Position numbers and translations under genes: made by a program. Below, in pieces: positions 18,062 to 28,258 of a DNA stretch of 64,000 nucleotides (position 1 is the first letter of the stretch; each line of letters begins with the position of its first letter). A model generated the notes under the pieces. The model did no database searches and was not told where the DNA came from. It was given only the letters and a program-made list of their open reading frames with translations. Source of the DNA: an uncultured Eubacteriales bacterium (GTDB lineage: Bacteria; Bacillota; Clostridia; Christensenellales; DTU072); assembly GCA_949292905.1 (NCBI GenBank), contig CASFAV010000013.1:1-64000 (forward strand). The letters are read 5' to 3'.

Positions 18062-21000
18062 TCAATCGTCGTATTCGTCCGGGGTGATGTCCTTCTTGCG
18101 GTCTTTGCTCTTACGCGCCGCCTGTATCTGTTTGTTTTCGATATCCACGGGCATCTTGCTCTCGACTTTGGTCTTTCTGAGCTTCTTGGAAACCTTGTCT
18201 TTGAGTTTTCTGTAAGAGAGTATCACGATGACCGCGATCAGAATCACGCCGATGACTACGGAAGAGACTATCAGCCATACCTGCGGATCGATCTCTTTAT
18301 CGCCGTCGCCTTCGTCTTTATCGCCTTCTCCGTCTTCGCCGTCGTCGCCGTCATCCTCGGGCGCGGCTTCGGTCTTATAGGTACCCGTTCTCACCGCGGA
18401 ACCGTTCTCGACGGCAGCCACTGCCGCGTCGTACTCGGTCGCGTCCTCGAGCTTGGTGATGGTCACGTCGTCTATGGCAAGCATACCTACCACGAAGTTC
18501 TCCACCTTCTCGTCCTCGCCCTGAGCGTCGTTGCTGCCGAGCGTGTAGTTGAGATAAATGCTGTGCGAAGAAGCGGATTCGTTATAGTAATAGAACGTGT
18601 ACTCGAGCATCGAGGTACCCGGATCGATATAAAGGGTTTCCCAATACCCGTTGGTATTGTCATACACGAGGCGGAATTCCGCTTTTGTGCCTTCGCTCGC
18701 GAGGAGCTTTGCCTTGAAGGTTATCTTGTAATACGAGGTGGCGCTCATCGAGAAGCTGGACGACTGATAATACTGTCCCGCGGCTTCCTGAACGTTGGCG
18801 AGCAGGAGGTACATATTGTTGCCTCTGTCGCCGAGGTTCTCGGTAAGGAAGCTTCTGACTTCGTCTTCGCCGAAATCGGCAAGCGCGTAGCCTTCGGAGC
18901 GGATATAGCTCACGAATGCGTCCTCTATCTTGGTCTTGTCGTAAACGCCGTATACGATGTTGGGTTCGTCGTCGGTACCCGACTCCGCGCCGCTCGCGTT
19001 ATGATGCGTGTAGGAAGCGGGAGTGTATCCGAGATAACTGCCGTCATCGGTCTCGTCTTCGTAATTGTCGAAAGAATCGGTGAAGTATTCGACGACTTTG
19101 AAGACGTAGTTGTTGGTGTAATATGAAGCGGTCTCTCCGCGGGAGCTCAGGCCGGTCGCCTCGTTCTCTCTCGCCTTGCGGATATCGGCTACGGTGAGTT
19201 CCGCCACGTCCTCAGCGGGAGTGTCGATGCCGTATTCGTCCTTGAGAAGGGTCGCTATCTCCTCCGCGGTGATCTCGTCCGCGTTGTCGATACCGTAAAC
19301 GAGCTTGTTGTACGCCGCTTCGTCCGCGAGTTTCACGAGCATGACGTCGTCGAAGTAAACGGTGCCGGAGCTTAAGCCGTAGGACACTTTCGTGGCGTCC
19401 TCGTCCGTGCCGAGAGCGTTCTCGGTCACGCCGTACTTATTGCCGAGATAGAGCTCTAGGTTAAGAGTCGCGGAAGACATGTTGGTGGCGATATAGAAGT
19501 CGTATCTCACCCACTTGCCCGCCGTATCGATATTGACGTATCCGACGTATTCGCCGTCTTCGGCGGCGTTGTAGTCGTCGTAATTCCTGTTGATGGTGAG
19601 CGCGTTGGAATTGTTGGCAAGAGTAACGCTCGCTTTGCCTCCGTCCGTCTTTACCCATACGCTCAGACGGTAATATGAATTCGCGCTCAGAGTGGAGCTC
19701 GCGCTCTTGTATCCGAAATAGGTCTCGAAAGCGCTCGTGATCATGAGAAGGTTCTTCGACGAAGTGGAACGGTACGCCATCGAATCCCCCGCTCCGAAAT
19801 AGAACGCATTGCGCTCGTCGTCGGTAAGACCGGTATACTTCTCGTAATTGATGACGCCCGCTTCCGCCGATCCGAAGATAGCCTCCGCTTCCGCTTCGTT
19901 GGCGGTATCTCTTACGTACTGCTCCGTTCCGGTCACGCCGCTGACGGACTTCGTGGTGCTCGCCGCGGAGGTGTATATCTTACCGTTCACTTCCGCTACC
20001 GCGCGTACATAATAAGAACGGTTGGCGGTGGCGGTGAAGGTGTATTTGACGTTATCGTCGTCTTCCACGCCTTCGGAAGCGAGTACTTTACCGACGAGAA
20101 CGCCGTCCTCGCGAGTGCCGTCCTCGTTCCTGAAGCCGTTCATATACACATAATAAGCGGTGACTTCGGGATTGACTCTGTTCCAGCTCAAAGTGGTGCC
20201 GGAAACGCTGACGCTGACCGCGCCGAGCGCGTTAGCAGCAGAAGTGCTCGTCCAGCTGGAAGGGCTCGACACGCCGACGATATTGCCTTCGGCGTCGAAT
20301 ATCTCTTCATCGTCGTCGGAATAGTTGCTGTCGGAGATGGAGGAGAAGTCGCCGTTGGTCACGGAGCTCGTGCTCGAAGAAGTTTCGGTAAGCGAGACCT
20401 TCTTCACGTAAGTGCCGCTCGAAGCGGTATTATATTCGGTATAATCGACCTCGGTGAAAGTGCACGCCGTGATCAACACCGTACCTTTGGTGTGGCTCGC
20501 GGGCGTGTAGATGTCGCCGGAACCGAATTCGAAATAGAGATACAGCTCTTTCGAGGTCGTCGCGCTGCCCTTGAAAAGGACAGAGACTTCGGTCCATTCC
20601 CCTACCGCTATGCTGCTGACGGCGGCGGAAGAATTCACGACGGCTTCGATCTCTTTGTCGTAAACGGAAACCTTGAAGGTGGAGCCGCTTGCGAGATCTA
20701 CGGTATTTACCCACATCGAAAGTCTGTAGAAATGATTGGGCTTGACGACCATGAAGTCGCCCGTGGGCATGAAGGTGAGCGTAGTCGCGGTGTAATCGTT
20801 GTGCCTCAGCATAACGACGTCGAATTTGTCCTCGCCTATCGCGAAGGTACCGGGCGCCGCCATACCGACGAGCGCGGGATCGGTGAATACCGTTCCGGTG
20901 TCGTAAGCGTAGGTGCCGCCTATCTTGCCTATCGTGACGAGCTCCGCGGAAGTCTTGTCGTCGACCATAGCGTAACGCCAGCCCTCGCCCTCTTTAGCCG

Positions 21001-23017
21001 CGTTTATGGCGGTGAATTCGGGAGAATCCGCTTCGGGTGTAAGTCCGAAGCCGGCGTAATCGGTCTCATAGAGGACGGAAAGCGGTTCGTACTCCGATTC
21101 GTCGTCCACTTCGGCGTATTCGTTGACGGTAAGGCTGTCGAAGAAGCAACCGCCGGGATAGAGAGTATCGTCGCCCCACTCGCCTTCGCCGTACCAGAAT
21201 TCGAGCTGAAGCTGTCTGTCGGCGAGTTCGTTACCTTTAACTTTGATGGTAAGTTGCTGCCAGCTTCCCCAGCTGCCGTCGCTCTGTTGTTCGAGTTTGG
21301 TATCGGTGGTAGCTCCCGAAAGACGGAAAGTAGCGTATACTTTTTCGTCCCCGTTGACGTACTGCATGTATTTGTTGTACTCGCTGAGCTCGTTTTCGTA
21401 AACTTCTTTCTCGTCGAGATACTTATCGTAAGCGTCGAGTTTTTCGTTATAAGTTTCGAGCGCGTTTTCGTACTCTTCGTCGGTGCCAAAATCATCTCTC
21501 TTGGGAGCTTCGCCGGGATCTTCGACTGCCTCGGGTTCTTCGGGAGCGTCGATAGCGGGTACCCAGATATATACCCAAACGGATACCTCGTAATATTTAT
21601 TGCTTTCGATTAAGAGATTATAATCGGATACGTATCCCGCGCCGCTGATCGCGTGATCGAGATGATAGATAAGAAGCGCTTTGCTGTCGAGAGGATTGGC
21701 GCCGTAAGTGAGGTTATACGCACCTGTCGTGGGATTATAGAAATCCTCTATCGCGGGAGCGGTAAACGTCGTGCAGAGTTTATTGAAAGTGTCTGTCGGA
21801 ACGAGGTTGTTGTCGTCGTCCTTTTCGAAGCTGTAAAGTTTCGACATATCGAATATTCCCCTCGGATCGGAGGAATAGGATTGATAACTGTTGCTGATGG
21901 TGGTGTAGTCCGGGAAATCTTCGTCGTCCTCAAGCCCTTCTTTGCCGAGCACCCAGGTGTAATTGGCGGAATCGCCGACTTTGGCGGTGTAATAAGGCTT
22001 GATATAAGAAGTATTGGTGGTGCCCGCGTCGTAAGGTCTGTACGCGGTGAAGTTTACGTCGGGATAGACGAGGCTGACGACGGTCTGTCTGCCTACGTTG
22101 ACGTTGAGCGCGCGGGAGATATCGGTGCTCTCGCGGGCGGCTTCGGGGCAGAGCGCCTCGAAATTCTCGGTAAGCGCCGCTTCGTACTCGGCGCATACGC
22201 CGTTATCCGTAGCGAGTTCGGTGAGCACTACGTTATCGAACATTACGGTACCTTTGGCGAGATAGGGATTGATTTTGGTTTTGCCGCTTTCGTCGTAAAG
22301 GGTGGAGGGTCCGTGTCCGAGCCAGAGCTGTATGCTTATGGTCCTGTCCTCGTAGTTGTTTCCTTCGAGGTATATCTCGTAGGTCTGCCAGCGCTGTTCG
22401 GTATTGATCGAAAGGTATTCGACGTACACGTCGTCCCCTATCACGAGGGCAGCGCCGCGCTTGGACATGTCGGTGTCGTTCTCGTCAAAAATAAGGTCCG
22501 TCCAGACGTCTATCGTGAGTTTATAATATTTACCCTTGGACACGGTAGCCGTCTTGCTCGCGGAATAGAATATCGAACCGTACTTTTCGTCGGCGGACAT
22601 GGAGATCACGAGCGCGTTGGTATCGGCATATTCTCCGCCCTCTTTCTTGGGGGTGTTGGGTGCGATCCCGGGATATACGACGAGCTGCGTGTTGATGGCG
22701 TTCTTGTTGGTCGAGAAAATACTTTCGTTGAGATCGACTACGCCGTATACGAGATTCGCGGCGGTATTTTTCCAGGAGCCGTCGTCGGTGGCGATGCTCC
22801 AACCGGTAACGTTGGTCTTGACGTAAGCGCTGCTCGCGCCGGTAGCGGTAGCGAAAGTACCGTTGTTTATCGCGGCGGTATCGGTCGCGGTCTCGGTCGA
22901 CTCGTCGTCGGTCCCTTCGTCGGGATCGGCGGGCGGTTCGCAAGCCACGGCTATGATCACGCAGAAGATCAACAACGCCGCTAAAAGTGTGTACAGGAAT
23001 TTCCTTGATTTTTTCAT
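18062..23017 (-). CDS. Very large modular surface protein (1651 residues)
   Basis: No named family is recognised. The N-terminus is a signal sequence ending AVAC, so C26 may be lipidated; the lipobox is imperfect because Ala is at -3. Five similar modules of about 200 residues resemble carbohydrate-binding beta-sandwiches. Each has a YY+LSVWV-like strand (about 162, 475, 762, 1112, 1427) and ends in a GTVxFDDVxLxxL-like strand (about 255, 623, 845, 1219, 1508). A fibronectin type III-like domain lies at about 922-1025. Module 2 is split by an acidic helical insert (about 486-550). An Asp/Glu-rich linker (1552-1578), a membrane helix (about 1579-1600) and a basic 50-residue tail end the protein. 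It is probably a polysaccharide-binding or adhesive surface protein. Confidence 0.85.
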   Translation of the reverse strand: MKKSRKFLYTLLAALLIFCVIIAVACEPPADPDEGTDDESTETATDTAAINNGTFATATGASSAYVKTNVTGWSIATDDGSWKNTAANLVYGVVDLNESIFSTNKNAINTQLVVYPGIAPNTPKKEGGEYADTNALVISMSADEKYGSIFYSASKTATVSKGKYYKLTIDVWTDLIFDENDTDMSKRGAALVIGDDVYVEYLSINTEQRWQTYEIYLEGNNYEDRTISIQLWLGHGPSTLYDESGKTKINPYLAKGTVMFDNVVLTELATDNGVCAEYEAALTENFEALCPEAARESTDISRALNVNVGRQTVVSLVYPDVNFTAYRPYDAGTTNTSYIKPYYTAKVGDSANYTWVLGKEGLEDDEDFPDYTTISNSYQSYSSDPRGIFDMSKLYSFEKDDDNNLVPTDTFNKLCTTFTAPAIEDFYNPTTGAYNLTYGANPLDSKALLIYHLDHAISGAGYVSDYNLLIESNKYYEVSVWVYIWVPAIDAPEEPEAVEDPGEAPKRDDFGTDEEYENALETYNEKLDAYDKYLDEKEVYENELSEYNKYMQYVNGDEKVYATFRLSGATTDTKLEQQSDGSWGSWQQLTIKVKGNELADRQLQLEFWYGEGEWGDDTLYPGGCFFDSLTVNEYAEVDDESEYEPLSVLYETDYAGFGLTPEADSPEFTAINAAKEGEGWRYAMVDDKTSAELVTIGKIGGTYAYDTGTVFTDPALVGMAAPGTFAIGEDKFDVVMLRHNDYTATTLTFMPTGDFMVVKPNHFYRLSMWVNTVDLASGSTFKVSVYDKEIEAVVNSSAAVSSIAVGEWTEVSVLFKGSATTSKELYLYFEFGSGDIYTPASHTKGTVLITACTFTEVDYTEYNTASSGTYVKKVSLTETSSSTSSVTNGDFSSISDSNYSDDDEEIFDAEGNIVGVSSPSSWTSTSAANALGAVSVSVSGTTLSWNRVNPEVTAYYVYMNGFRNEDGTREDGVLVGKVLASEGVEDDDNVKYTFTATANRSYYVRAVAEVNGKIYTSAASTTKSVSGVTGTEQYVRDTANEAEAEAIFGSAEAGVINYEKYTGLTDDERNAFYFGAGDSMAYRSTSSKNLLMITSAFETYFGYKSASSTLSANSYYRLSVWVKTDGGKASVTLANNSNALTINRNYDDYNAAEDGEYVGYVNIDTAGKWVRYDFYIATNMSSATLNLELYLGNKYGVTENALGTDEDATKVSYGLSSGTVYFDDVMLVKLADEAAYNKLVYGIDNADEITAEEIATLLKDEYGIDTPAEDVAELTVADIRKARENEATGLSSRGETASYYTNNYVFKVVEYFTDSFDNYEDETDDGSYLGYTPASYTHHNASGAESGTDDEPNIVYGVYDKTKIEDAFVSYIRSEGYALADFGEDEVRSFLTENLGDRGNNMYLLLANVQEAAGQYYQSSSFSMSATSYYKITFKAKLLASEGTKAEFRLVYDNTNGYWETLYIDPGTSMLEYTFYYYNESASSHSIYLNYTLGSNDAQGEDEKVENFVVGMLAIDDVTITKLEDATEYDAAVAAVENGSAVRTGTYKTEAAPEDDGDDGEDGEGDKDEGDGDKEIDPQVWLIVSSVVIGVILIAVIVILSYRKLKDKVSKKLRKTKVESKMPVDIENKQIQAARKSKDRKKDITPDEYDD

Positions 23018-23073
23018 TTTACCACCATTGATAAAAGATTTTGTCGGCGGGCACTGACCCGCAAGTATTTACA

Positions 23074-23102
23074 ATATTACCATAACGCGCGAAATAACAC
23101 AA
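23074..23102 (-). promoter_or_regulatory. Possible promoter of the surface protein gene
   Basis: TTGTGT (23097-23102), 17-base spacer, TAATAT (23074-23079); predicted +1 near 23067. The leader of about 50 bases carries a GCGGG/CCCGC hairpin and a GGTGG ribosome-binding site. Confidence 0.45.
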
Positions 23103-23124
23103 GAATAATAAGTGAAGTTTTTGA

Positions 23125-24609
<1,485 letters not shown>

Positions 24610-24678
24610 TCCGCCTTACGCTTACGGCTTTGCCGTAACTTCCCCGGCTGGGAATATGTAAGCCGTCAAAAAAACTTT

Positions 24679-24722
24679 CCCGCCCGTAAAAGAGCTTCGG
24701 TTCTCAAACGGACGGGATTTTT
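24679..24722 (+). terminator. Terminator after gdhA
   Basis: A CCCGCCCGT/ACGGACGGG stem with one mismatch and an inner GAGC-UUCG-GUUC hairpin is followed by ATTTTTA, about 70 bases past the stop codon. Confidence 0.75.
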
Positions 24723-24729
24723 ATATACT
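24701..24729 (+). promoter_or_regulatory. Possible promoter of the flippase gene
   Basis: TTCTCA (24701-24706), 17-base spacer, TATACT (24724-24729), overlapping the gdhA terminator. The predicted +1 (24736) leaves about 9 bases before the ATG at 24745, with no ribosome-binding site. Confidence 0.45.
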
Positions 24730-24744
24730 TAATACCGTAAGCCT

Positions 24745-26301
24745 ATGTCGTATTCTTCGGTATTCAAGTCTGTAGCGACCGTAACCGTACTTTCGGTCAT
24801 CACGAGAACGCTGGCGTTCCTTTTCAAGATATACCTTTCGCGGGCGGTCGGCGCGGAGATACTCGGACTGTATCAGATATGTCTGTCCGTGTTCTTCCTG
24901 TTCATATCGCTCACCTCGGGCGGACTTACGACGGTACTTTCGCGGAAAATAGCGGAATCGGACGCGCTCGGCGACAAGTCGCGATCGCTCGCCTATCTCA
25001 CCGCTTCGCTCGCTATAGGCATGACCGCCGCCGCGATATCGGTGGGCGCGCTGTATCTTTTCGCACCCTACGCCACCGTGCTTATCTCCGACGAACGCGC
25101 CCTCCCCCTCCTCAGGATAATGATACCCGCTCTCGTCAGTACCACTTTCTACATCATCGTAAGAGGCTGGTTCTGGGGAACGAAACAATTCGGCGCGTTC
25201 TCGCTCACGGAGCTCATCGAAGAAATACTGCGTATACTGTGCACGTTGCTCCTCGTGTCGGGCGTGGTGTCCGGAATAAGCGGAGCCACCGGTATAGCGC
25301 TCGCTTTCACTATAAGCGACGTCATAGTCGCATTGATAATTTTCCTTATTTTCGTCAGAAAAGGCGGCAGATTCCGCAAATTCGATAACGTAGGCGACAT
25401 TCTGCGCCCTTCAGCGCCGCTGACGGTAATGCGCGTATTCGGCTCTTTGGTGGGCACCGCTCTTTCGCTGATACTCCCCGCAAGGCTTATCGCGGGCGGG
25501 ATGAGCGTGGCGGACGCCACCGCGAGCGTGGGGCGCATAGCGGGCATGGCGAACCCCTTACTTTTTGCGCCCAACGCGATAATCGGCTCCCTCGCTATAG
25601 TCCTTATCCCCGAAATGAGCGCCGATAACGTTCGCGGAAATTACGCATCTCTCAACCGACGTCTGGACGCGGGGATATCTTTCGCCCTGCTCGTATCGGG
25701 CGCCTTCCTCGCTCTGTACGCCGCTCTCGGAGAGGAACTCACGGTACTGCTCTACGACGACTCTCCGTCGGGACTCTATCTTTCCGCCTGCGCCCCCCTT
25801 CTGCTGCTCATGCCAATCAATCAGATAGTGACTTCCACGCTCAACAGCGTGGGTATGGAAAAGGAGAGTTTCTATACCTTCACGATAGGCACGATATTCA
25901 TGATAGCGGCGTGCTACATACTGCCGACGTATATCGGGATATACGCCGTGATAGTCGCCAACGCACTCTGTCTCGTCATAGAAGTCGTAGGCAACGTCTA
26001 CCTGCTTAATAAGAAAATCAAACTGAAATTCGGGTTCCTGAAAACTCTGTTCCTGATAGCCGTATTCGTATTTCCCTGCAAATTGCTCGTCGACTGGATA
26101 TACAACATCACGGCTCGCGTGAACGAAGTGTTCGCACTGATATGCGCAGGTATGGCGGGCATGGCGGCGTACGGCGCGCTGTGCTACGCGTCGGGGCTCG
26201 TGGACGTGGACATGTTCCTCAGCAGAGTACGCCGGAAAAAGGCTAGCAAGACCGCCCCCGCCGTGAAAGGCGGGAGCGCGGAAAGCGCAAGAAACGGTTG
26301 A
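24745..26301 (+). CDS. SpoVB/MurJ-like polysaccharide flippase (MOP superfamily)
   Basis: A 518-residue membrane protein with about 14 helices, of the multidrug/oligosaccharidyl-lipid/polysaccharide flippase superfamily. The N-terminus (SRAVGAEILGLYQICLSVFFLFISLTSGGLTTVLSRKIAE) and middle (MANPLLFAPNAIIGSLAIVLIPEMSAD) match the stage V sporulation protein B / oligosaccharide flippase group. Likely job: flipping a lipid-linked cell-wall or exopolysaccharide precursor across the membrane. Sporulation cannot be inferred from this gene alone. The C-terminal 25 residues are basic and hydrophilic. It is convergent with folT. Confidence 0.86.
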   Translation: MSYSSVFKSVATVTVLSVITRTLAFLFKIYLSRAVGAEILGLYQICLSVFFLFISLTSGGLTTVLSRKIAESDALGDKSRSLAYLTASLAIGMTAAAISVGALYLFAPYATVLISDERALPLLRIMIPALVSTTFYIIVRGWFWGTKQFGAFSLTELIEEILRILCTLLLVSGVVSGISGATGIALAFTISDVIVALIIFLIFVRKGGRFRKFDNVGDILRPSAPLTVMRVFGSLVGTALSLILPARLIAGGMSVADATASVGRIAGMANPLLFAPNAIIGSLAIVLIPEMSADNVRGNYASLNRRLDAGISFALLVSGAFLALYAALGEELTVLLYDDSPSGLYLSACAPLLLLMPINQIVTSTLNSVGMEKESFYTFTIGTIFMIAACYILPTYIGIYAVIVANALCLVIEVVGNVYLLNKKIKLKFGFLKTLFLIAVFVFPCKLLVDWIYNITARVNEVFALICAGMAGMAAYGALCYASGLVDVDMFLSRVRRKKASKTAPAVKGGSAESARNG

Positions 26302-26323
26302 GCGTACCGTAGCCGAAAGGATT

Positions 26324-26956
26324 TCAGCCTTTCTTCTCCGCGTCAGCGGCGGAAGTATCCGCGCCGCCCGACGCTTTGTGACCTACGGAAGCCCTGTCGC
26401 CGTCGAGAAATCCGTCTTTGAAAACGTATTTCGCAAGCGGGTAATACATGAGGCAGGTAAGCACAATATTTATCGCCATGATTATCGATTGCGTGGCTAT
26501 CCTGCCCGCGAGGTAGACGAAATAAGTTTTCGCTCCGCGAATGTAATAAAACCAGATGCCGAAAGTATTCACGCCGCACATGCACACGACGAAAACGATA
26601 GCATAGGCGATGAGTATTTTGACTATAGGCGGCAATTTGGGGATCTTGTGCACGAGCCCCGGGATCACGCCGAGCAGCACAGAGCCGAGAGTAATGAAGA
26701 TATTGAAAGCGCCTCCCGACGAATTGATGAGCCAGCCGAGAATATCGCCCACTCCTCCCGCTATACCGCCGCATACCGGACCCAGAAAAGCTCCCGCGAG
26801 CGCGCACACGAGATAACTGAACGATATAGCGTTACTGCTCGCGCCCATGAACGGGAGATAGACGGTAAAGCTGTTGGCGATGACCGCTAAAGCCGCGAAA
26901 AGCGCAGTATACGCTATCCGCTTGACGGAAAAGTACCTTTTGAGACGGTAACCCAT
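26324..26956 (-). CDS. folT: Folate-family ECF transporter substrate-binding subunit (FolT-like)
   Basis: Substrate-capture (S) component of an energy-coupling-factor vitamin transporter, 210 residues with about six helices. FSVKRIAYTALFAALAVIANSF and YLVCALAGAFLGPVCGGIAGGVGDILGWLI are typical of the group. Folate is assigned because a tetrahydrofolate riboswitch lies in the leader. The ATG at 26956 is preferred over a GTG 14 codons earlier, since the earlier codon lies inside the leader hairpins. The AAGGA ribosome-binding site is buried in a hairpin. The shared ECF ATPases and T subunit are not in the window. Confidence 0.88.
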   Translation of the reverse strand: MGYRLKRYFSVKRIAYTALFAALAVIANSFTVYLPFMGASSNAISFSYLVCALAGAFLGPVCGGIAGGVGDILGWLINSSGGAFNIFITLGSVLLGVIPGLVHKIPKLPPIVKILIAYAIVFVVCMCGVNTFGIWFYYIRGAKTYFVYLAGRIATQSIIMAINIVLTCLMYYPLAKYVFKDGFLDGDRASVGHKASGGADTSAADAEKKG

Positions 26957-26980
26957 AAAAAAAGTCCTTCTGCAAAGAAC
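26957..26980 (-). terminator. Expression-platform hairpin of the folT riboswitch
   Basis: On the minus strand GTTCTT-TGCAG-AAGGAC forms a 6-bp hairpin (26964-26980) followed by seven T residues (26957-26963), and the next base is the A of the folT ATG. The 3' arm contains the AAGGA ribosome-binding site. It could act as an intrinsic terminator or by hiding the ribosome-binding site. A second small hairpin (26989-27004) shares bases with the end of the riboswitch P1 stem. Confidence 0.7.
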
Positions 26981-27005
26981 CCATCGAAAAATAGTCACCT
27001 ATTTA

Positions 27006-27104
27006 TGCAACGGACGCGGCGCATTACCGCAGGTAATAACTTACCTTTCGTCCGCAAACGACATCCCATTCTGCGGCACTTAACGCAATACGCCTACTCT
27101 GCAT
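27006..27104 (-). ncRNA. Tetrahydrofolate (THF) riboswitch
   Basis: The minus-strand leader matches the class-I THF riboswitch from memory at its conserved blocks, in order: AGAGTAG, GCGTTAAGTG, GAATGGGATGTCG, ACGAA, GCGGTAAT and TCCG near the 3' end. The closing P1 stem is ATGCA/TGCAT. The downstream gene is a folate-type ECF transporter, the usual target. Binding of reduced folate should lower expression of the transporter. Confidence 0.93.
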
Positions 27105-27119
27105 TTATTTGATGGATAT

Positions 27120-27148
27120 ATCATATCACCTCCGGAAGCGATAATCAA
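27120..27148 (-). promoter_or_regulatory. folT promoter
   Basis: TTGATT (27143-27148), 17-base spacer, TATGAT (27120-27125) with an extended -10 TG. Predicted +1 near 27113, nine bases before the riboswitch starts. It lies only a few bases past the stop of the upstream DUF4363 gene, and no terminator separates them. Confidence 0.75.
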
Positions 27149-27154
27149 GGCTTT

Positions 27155-27529
27155 TCAGATAATATTTCCTATCCGCAAAGCGTACATGTCCTCGAATTCC
27201 TCTCCGGTCTGCCTTATCCTGTTGAGCAGCGCCTGCGCCGAATCGAAATCCTCCGCCGCCACGGCGCCCACGAGCTCGCCGTAGGTTATCGAAATTTCTA
27301 TAAGCTGGTTGTGCGGAAGGAACAATTCGAGGTATTTATGACGTTTTTCCCACCACTCCTGCGTCTCTTTGATCTGCTTGAGGTCGTAGGTTTCGTCCTC
27401 CTCCACGATAAAGGAGTCGAGCCTCGAATTGAGTTCCTCGAAAGTGGTCTTGATGAATATCTGTTCGAATACTCCGAGCCCTAATATCAGTGCGAGCGTA
27501 ACGACTACGGCGGCGACTTTGTATTTCAT
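27155..27529 (-). CDS. DUF4363 family protein
   Basis: A 124-residue protein with an N-terminal membrane helix or uncleaved signal (about 4-22) and a helical extracytoplasmic domain (TYDLKQIKETQEWWEKRHKYLELFLPHNQLIEI). This matches DUF4363, a family usually encoded beside DUF421 proteins, as here (12-base gap). The function is unknown. The start follows a GGGGGGAAGGA purine run that can serve as ribosome-binding site. Confidence 0.8.
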   Translation of the reverse strand: MKYKVAAVVVTLALILGLGVFEQIFIKTTFEELNSRLDSFIVEEDETYDLKQIKETQEWWEKRHKYLELFLPHNQLIEISITYGELVGAVAAEDFDSAQALLNRIRQTGEEFEDMYALRIGNII

Positions 27530-27541
27530 TCCTTCCCCCCT

Positions 27542-28210
27542 TTAAGCGCTTACCGCGACGTTTTCCGCGATATACTTTTTGCCGCGCGGCTGAAGATACA
27601 CGCGTTCCTTGTCAAGCGTTAAAAGCACCACTTCCTTCATTTTGAGCCCCTTATTCTTGACGTAATCCTCGACGAACGCCTTGTCCACGCCCGCGGGCTT
27701 GAAATTGGTCTCCATGAGTCTGCCTTCCACCACGAGGGTAACGGGCACGCCGCTCGGCGCGGGCGCCTCGTCGTTGGCGAGTATGGAGACGTTGCCGTTC
27801 GTCTCGCAAACGGCGAATTTGACCTGTTCGACAGAAAAAAACTGCTGACTTCTGAGGCTCTCGAGAAGGTCGTTCACGGTGATATTAAGCTTCGCCATGG
27901 ACTCCGAATCGATGCCGTCGGAATTTATGATGATAACGGGTTTTCCGTTGAGGAGCCTGCGGAATTTGATCGATTTCGTGGCAAAAAGCGTGAAAAAGAA
28001 GTGTAACAGGAACATTACGAACAGCGGCACTATGCCGTAGACGAGCGGCACGGCTATATCCTGCATGGGCATGCAGGCAACGTCCGCCACGGCGAGAGTT
28101 ACGACGAACTCGAAGGGCTGAAGCTCGCCTATCGTGCGCTTGCCCATAAGGCGCAAGCCCACGAGAAGACAAAGATATATGATTATCGTCCTGACAAATA
28201 CCACAAGCAT
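27542..28210 (-). CDS. DUF421 (YetF-like) membrane protein
   Basis: A 222-residue protein with three N-terminal membrane helices and a cytoplasmic C-terminal domain. RTIIIYLCLLVGLRLMGKRTIGELQPFEFVVTLAVADVACMPM is the family signature, and KPVIIINSDGIDSESMAKLNITVNDLLESLRSQ is the conserved start of the soluble domain. DUF421 proteins (YetF, YdfR, YrbG in Bacillus) have no firm biochemical role, though a link to spore or membrane physiology has been proposed. No ribosome-binding site is present and the promoter predicts +1 on the ATG. Confidence 0.88.
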   Translation of the reverse strand: MLVVFVRTIIIYLCLLVGLRLMGKRTIGELQPFEFVVTLAVADVACMPMQDIAVPLVYGIVPLFVMFLLHFFFTLFATKSIKFRRLLNGKPVIIINSDGIDSESMAKLNITVNDLLESLRSQQFFSVEQVKFAVCETNGNVSILANDEAPAPSGVPVTLVVEGRLMETNFKPAGVDKAFVEDYVKNKGLKMKEVVLLTLDKERVYLQPRGKKYIAENVAVSA

Positions 28211-28216
28211 AGCGTT

Positions 28217-28245
28217 AGTATGCCTGCGTGAAAAGAATTTATGAA
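28217..28245 (-). promoter_or_regulatory. Leaderless promoter of the DUF421-DUF4363 pair
   Basis: TTCATA (28240-28245), 17-base spacer, CATACT (28217-28222). Each box matches 4 of 6 consensus bases. The predicted +1 is 28210, the A of the DUF421 ATG. Confidence 0.55.
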
Positions 28246-28258
28246 AGTAACCACAACG

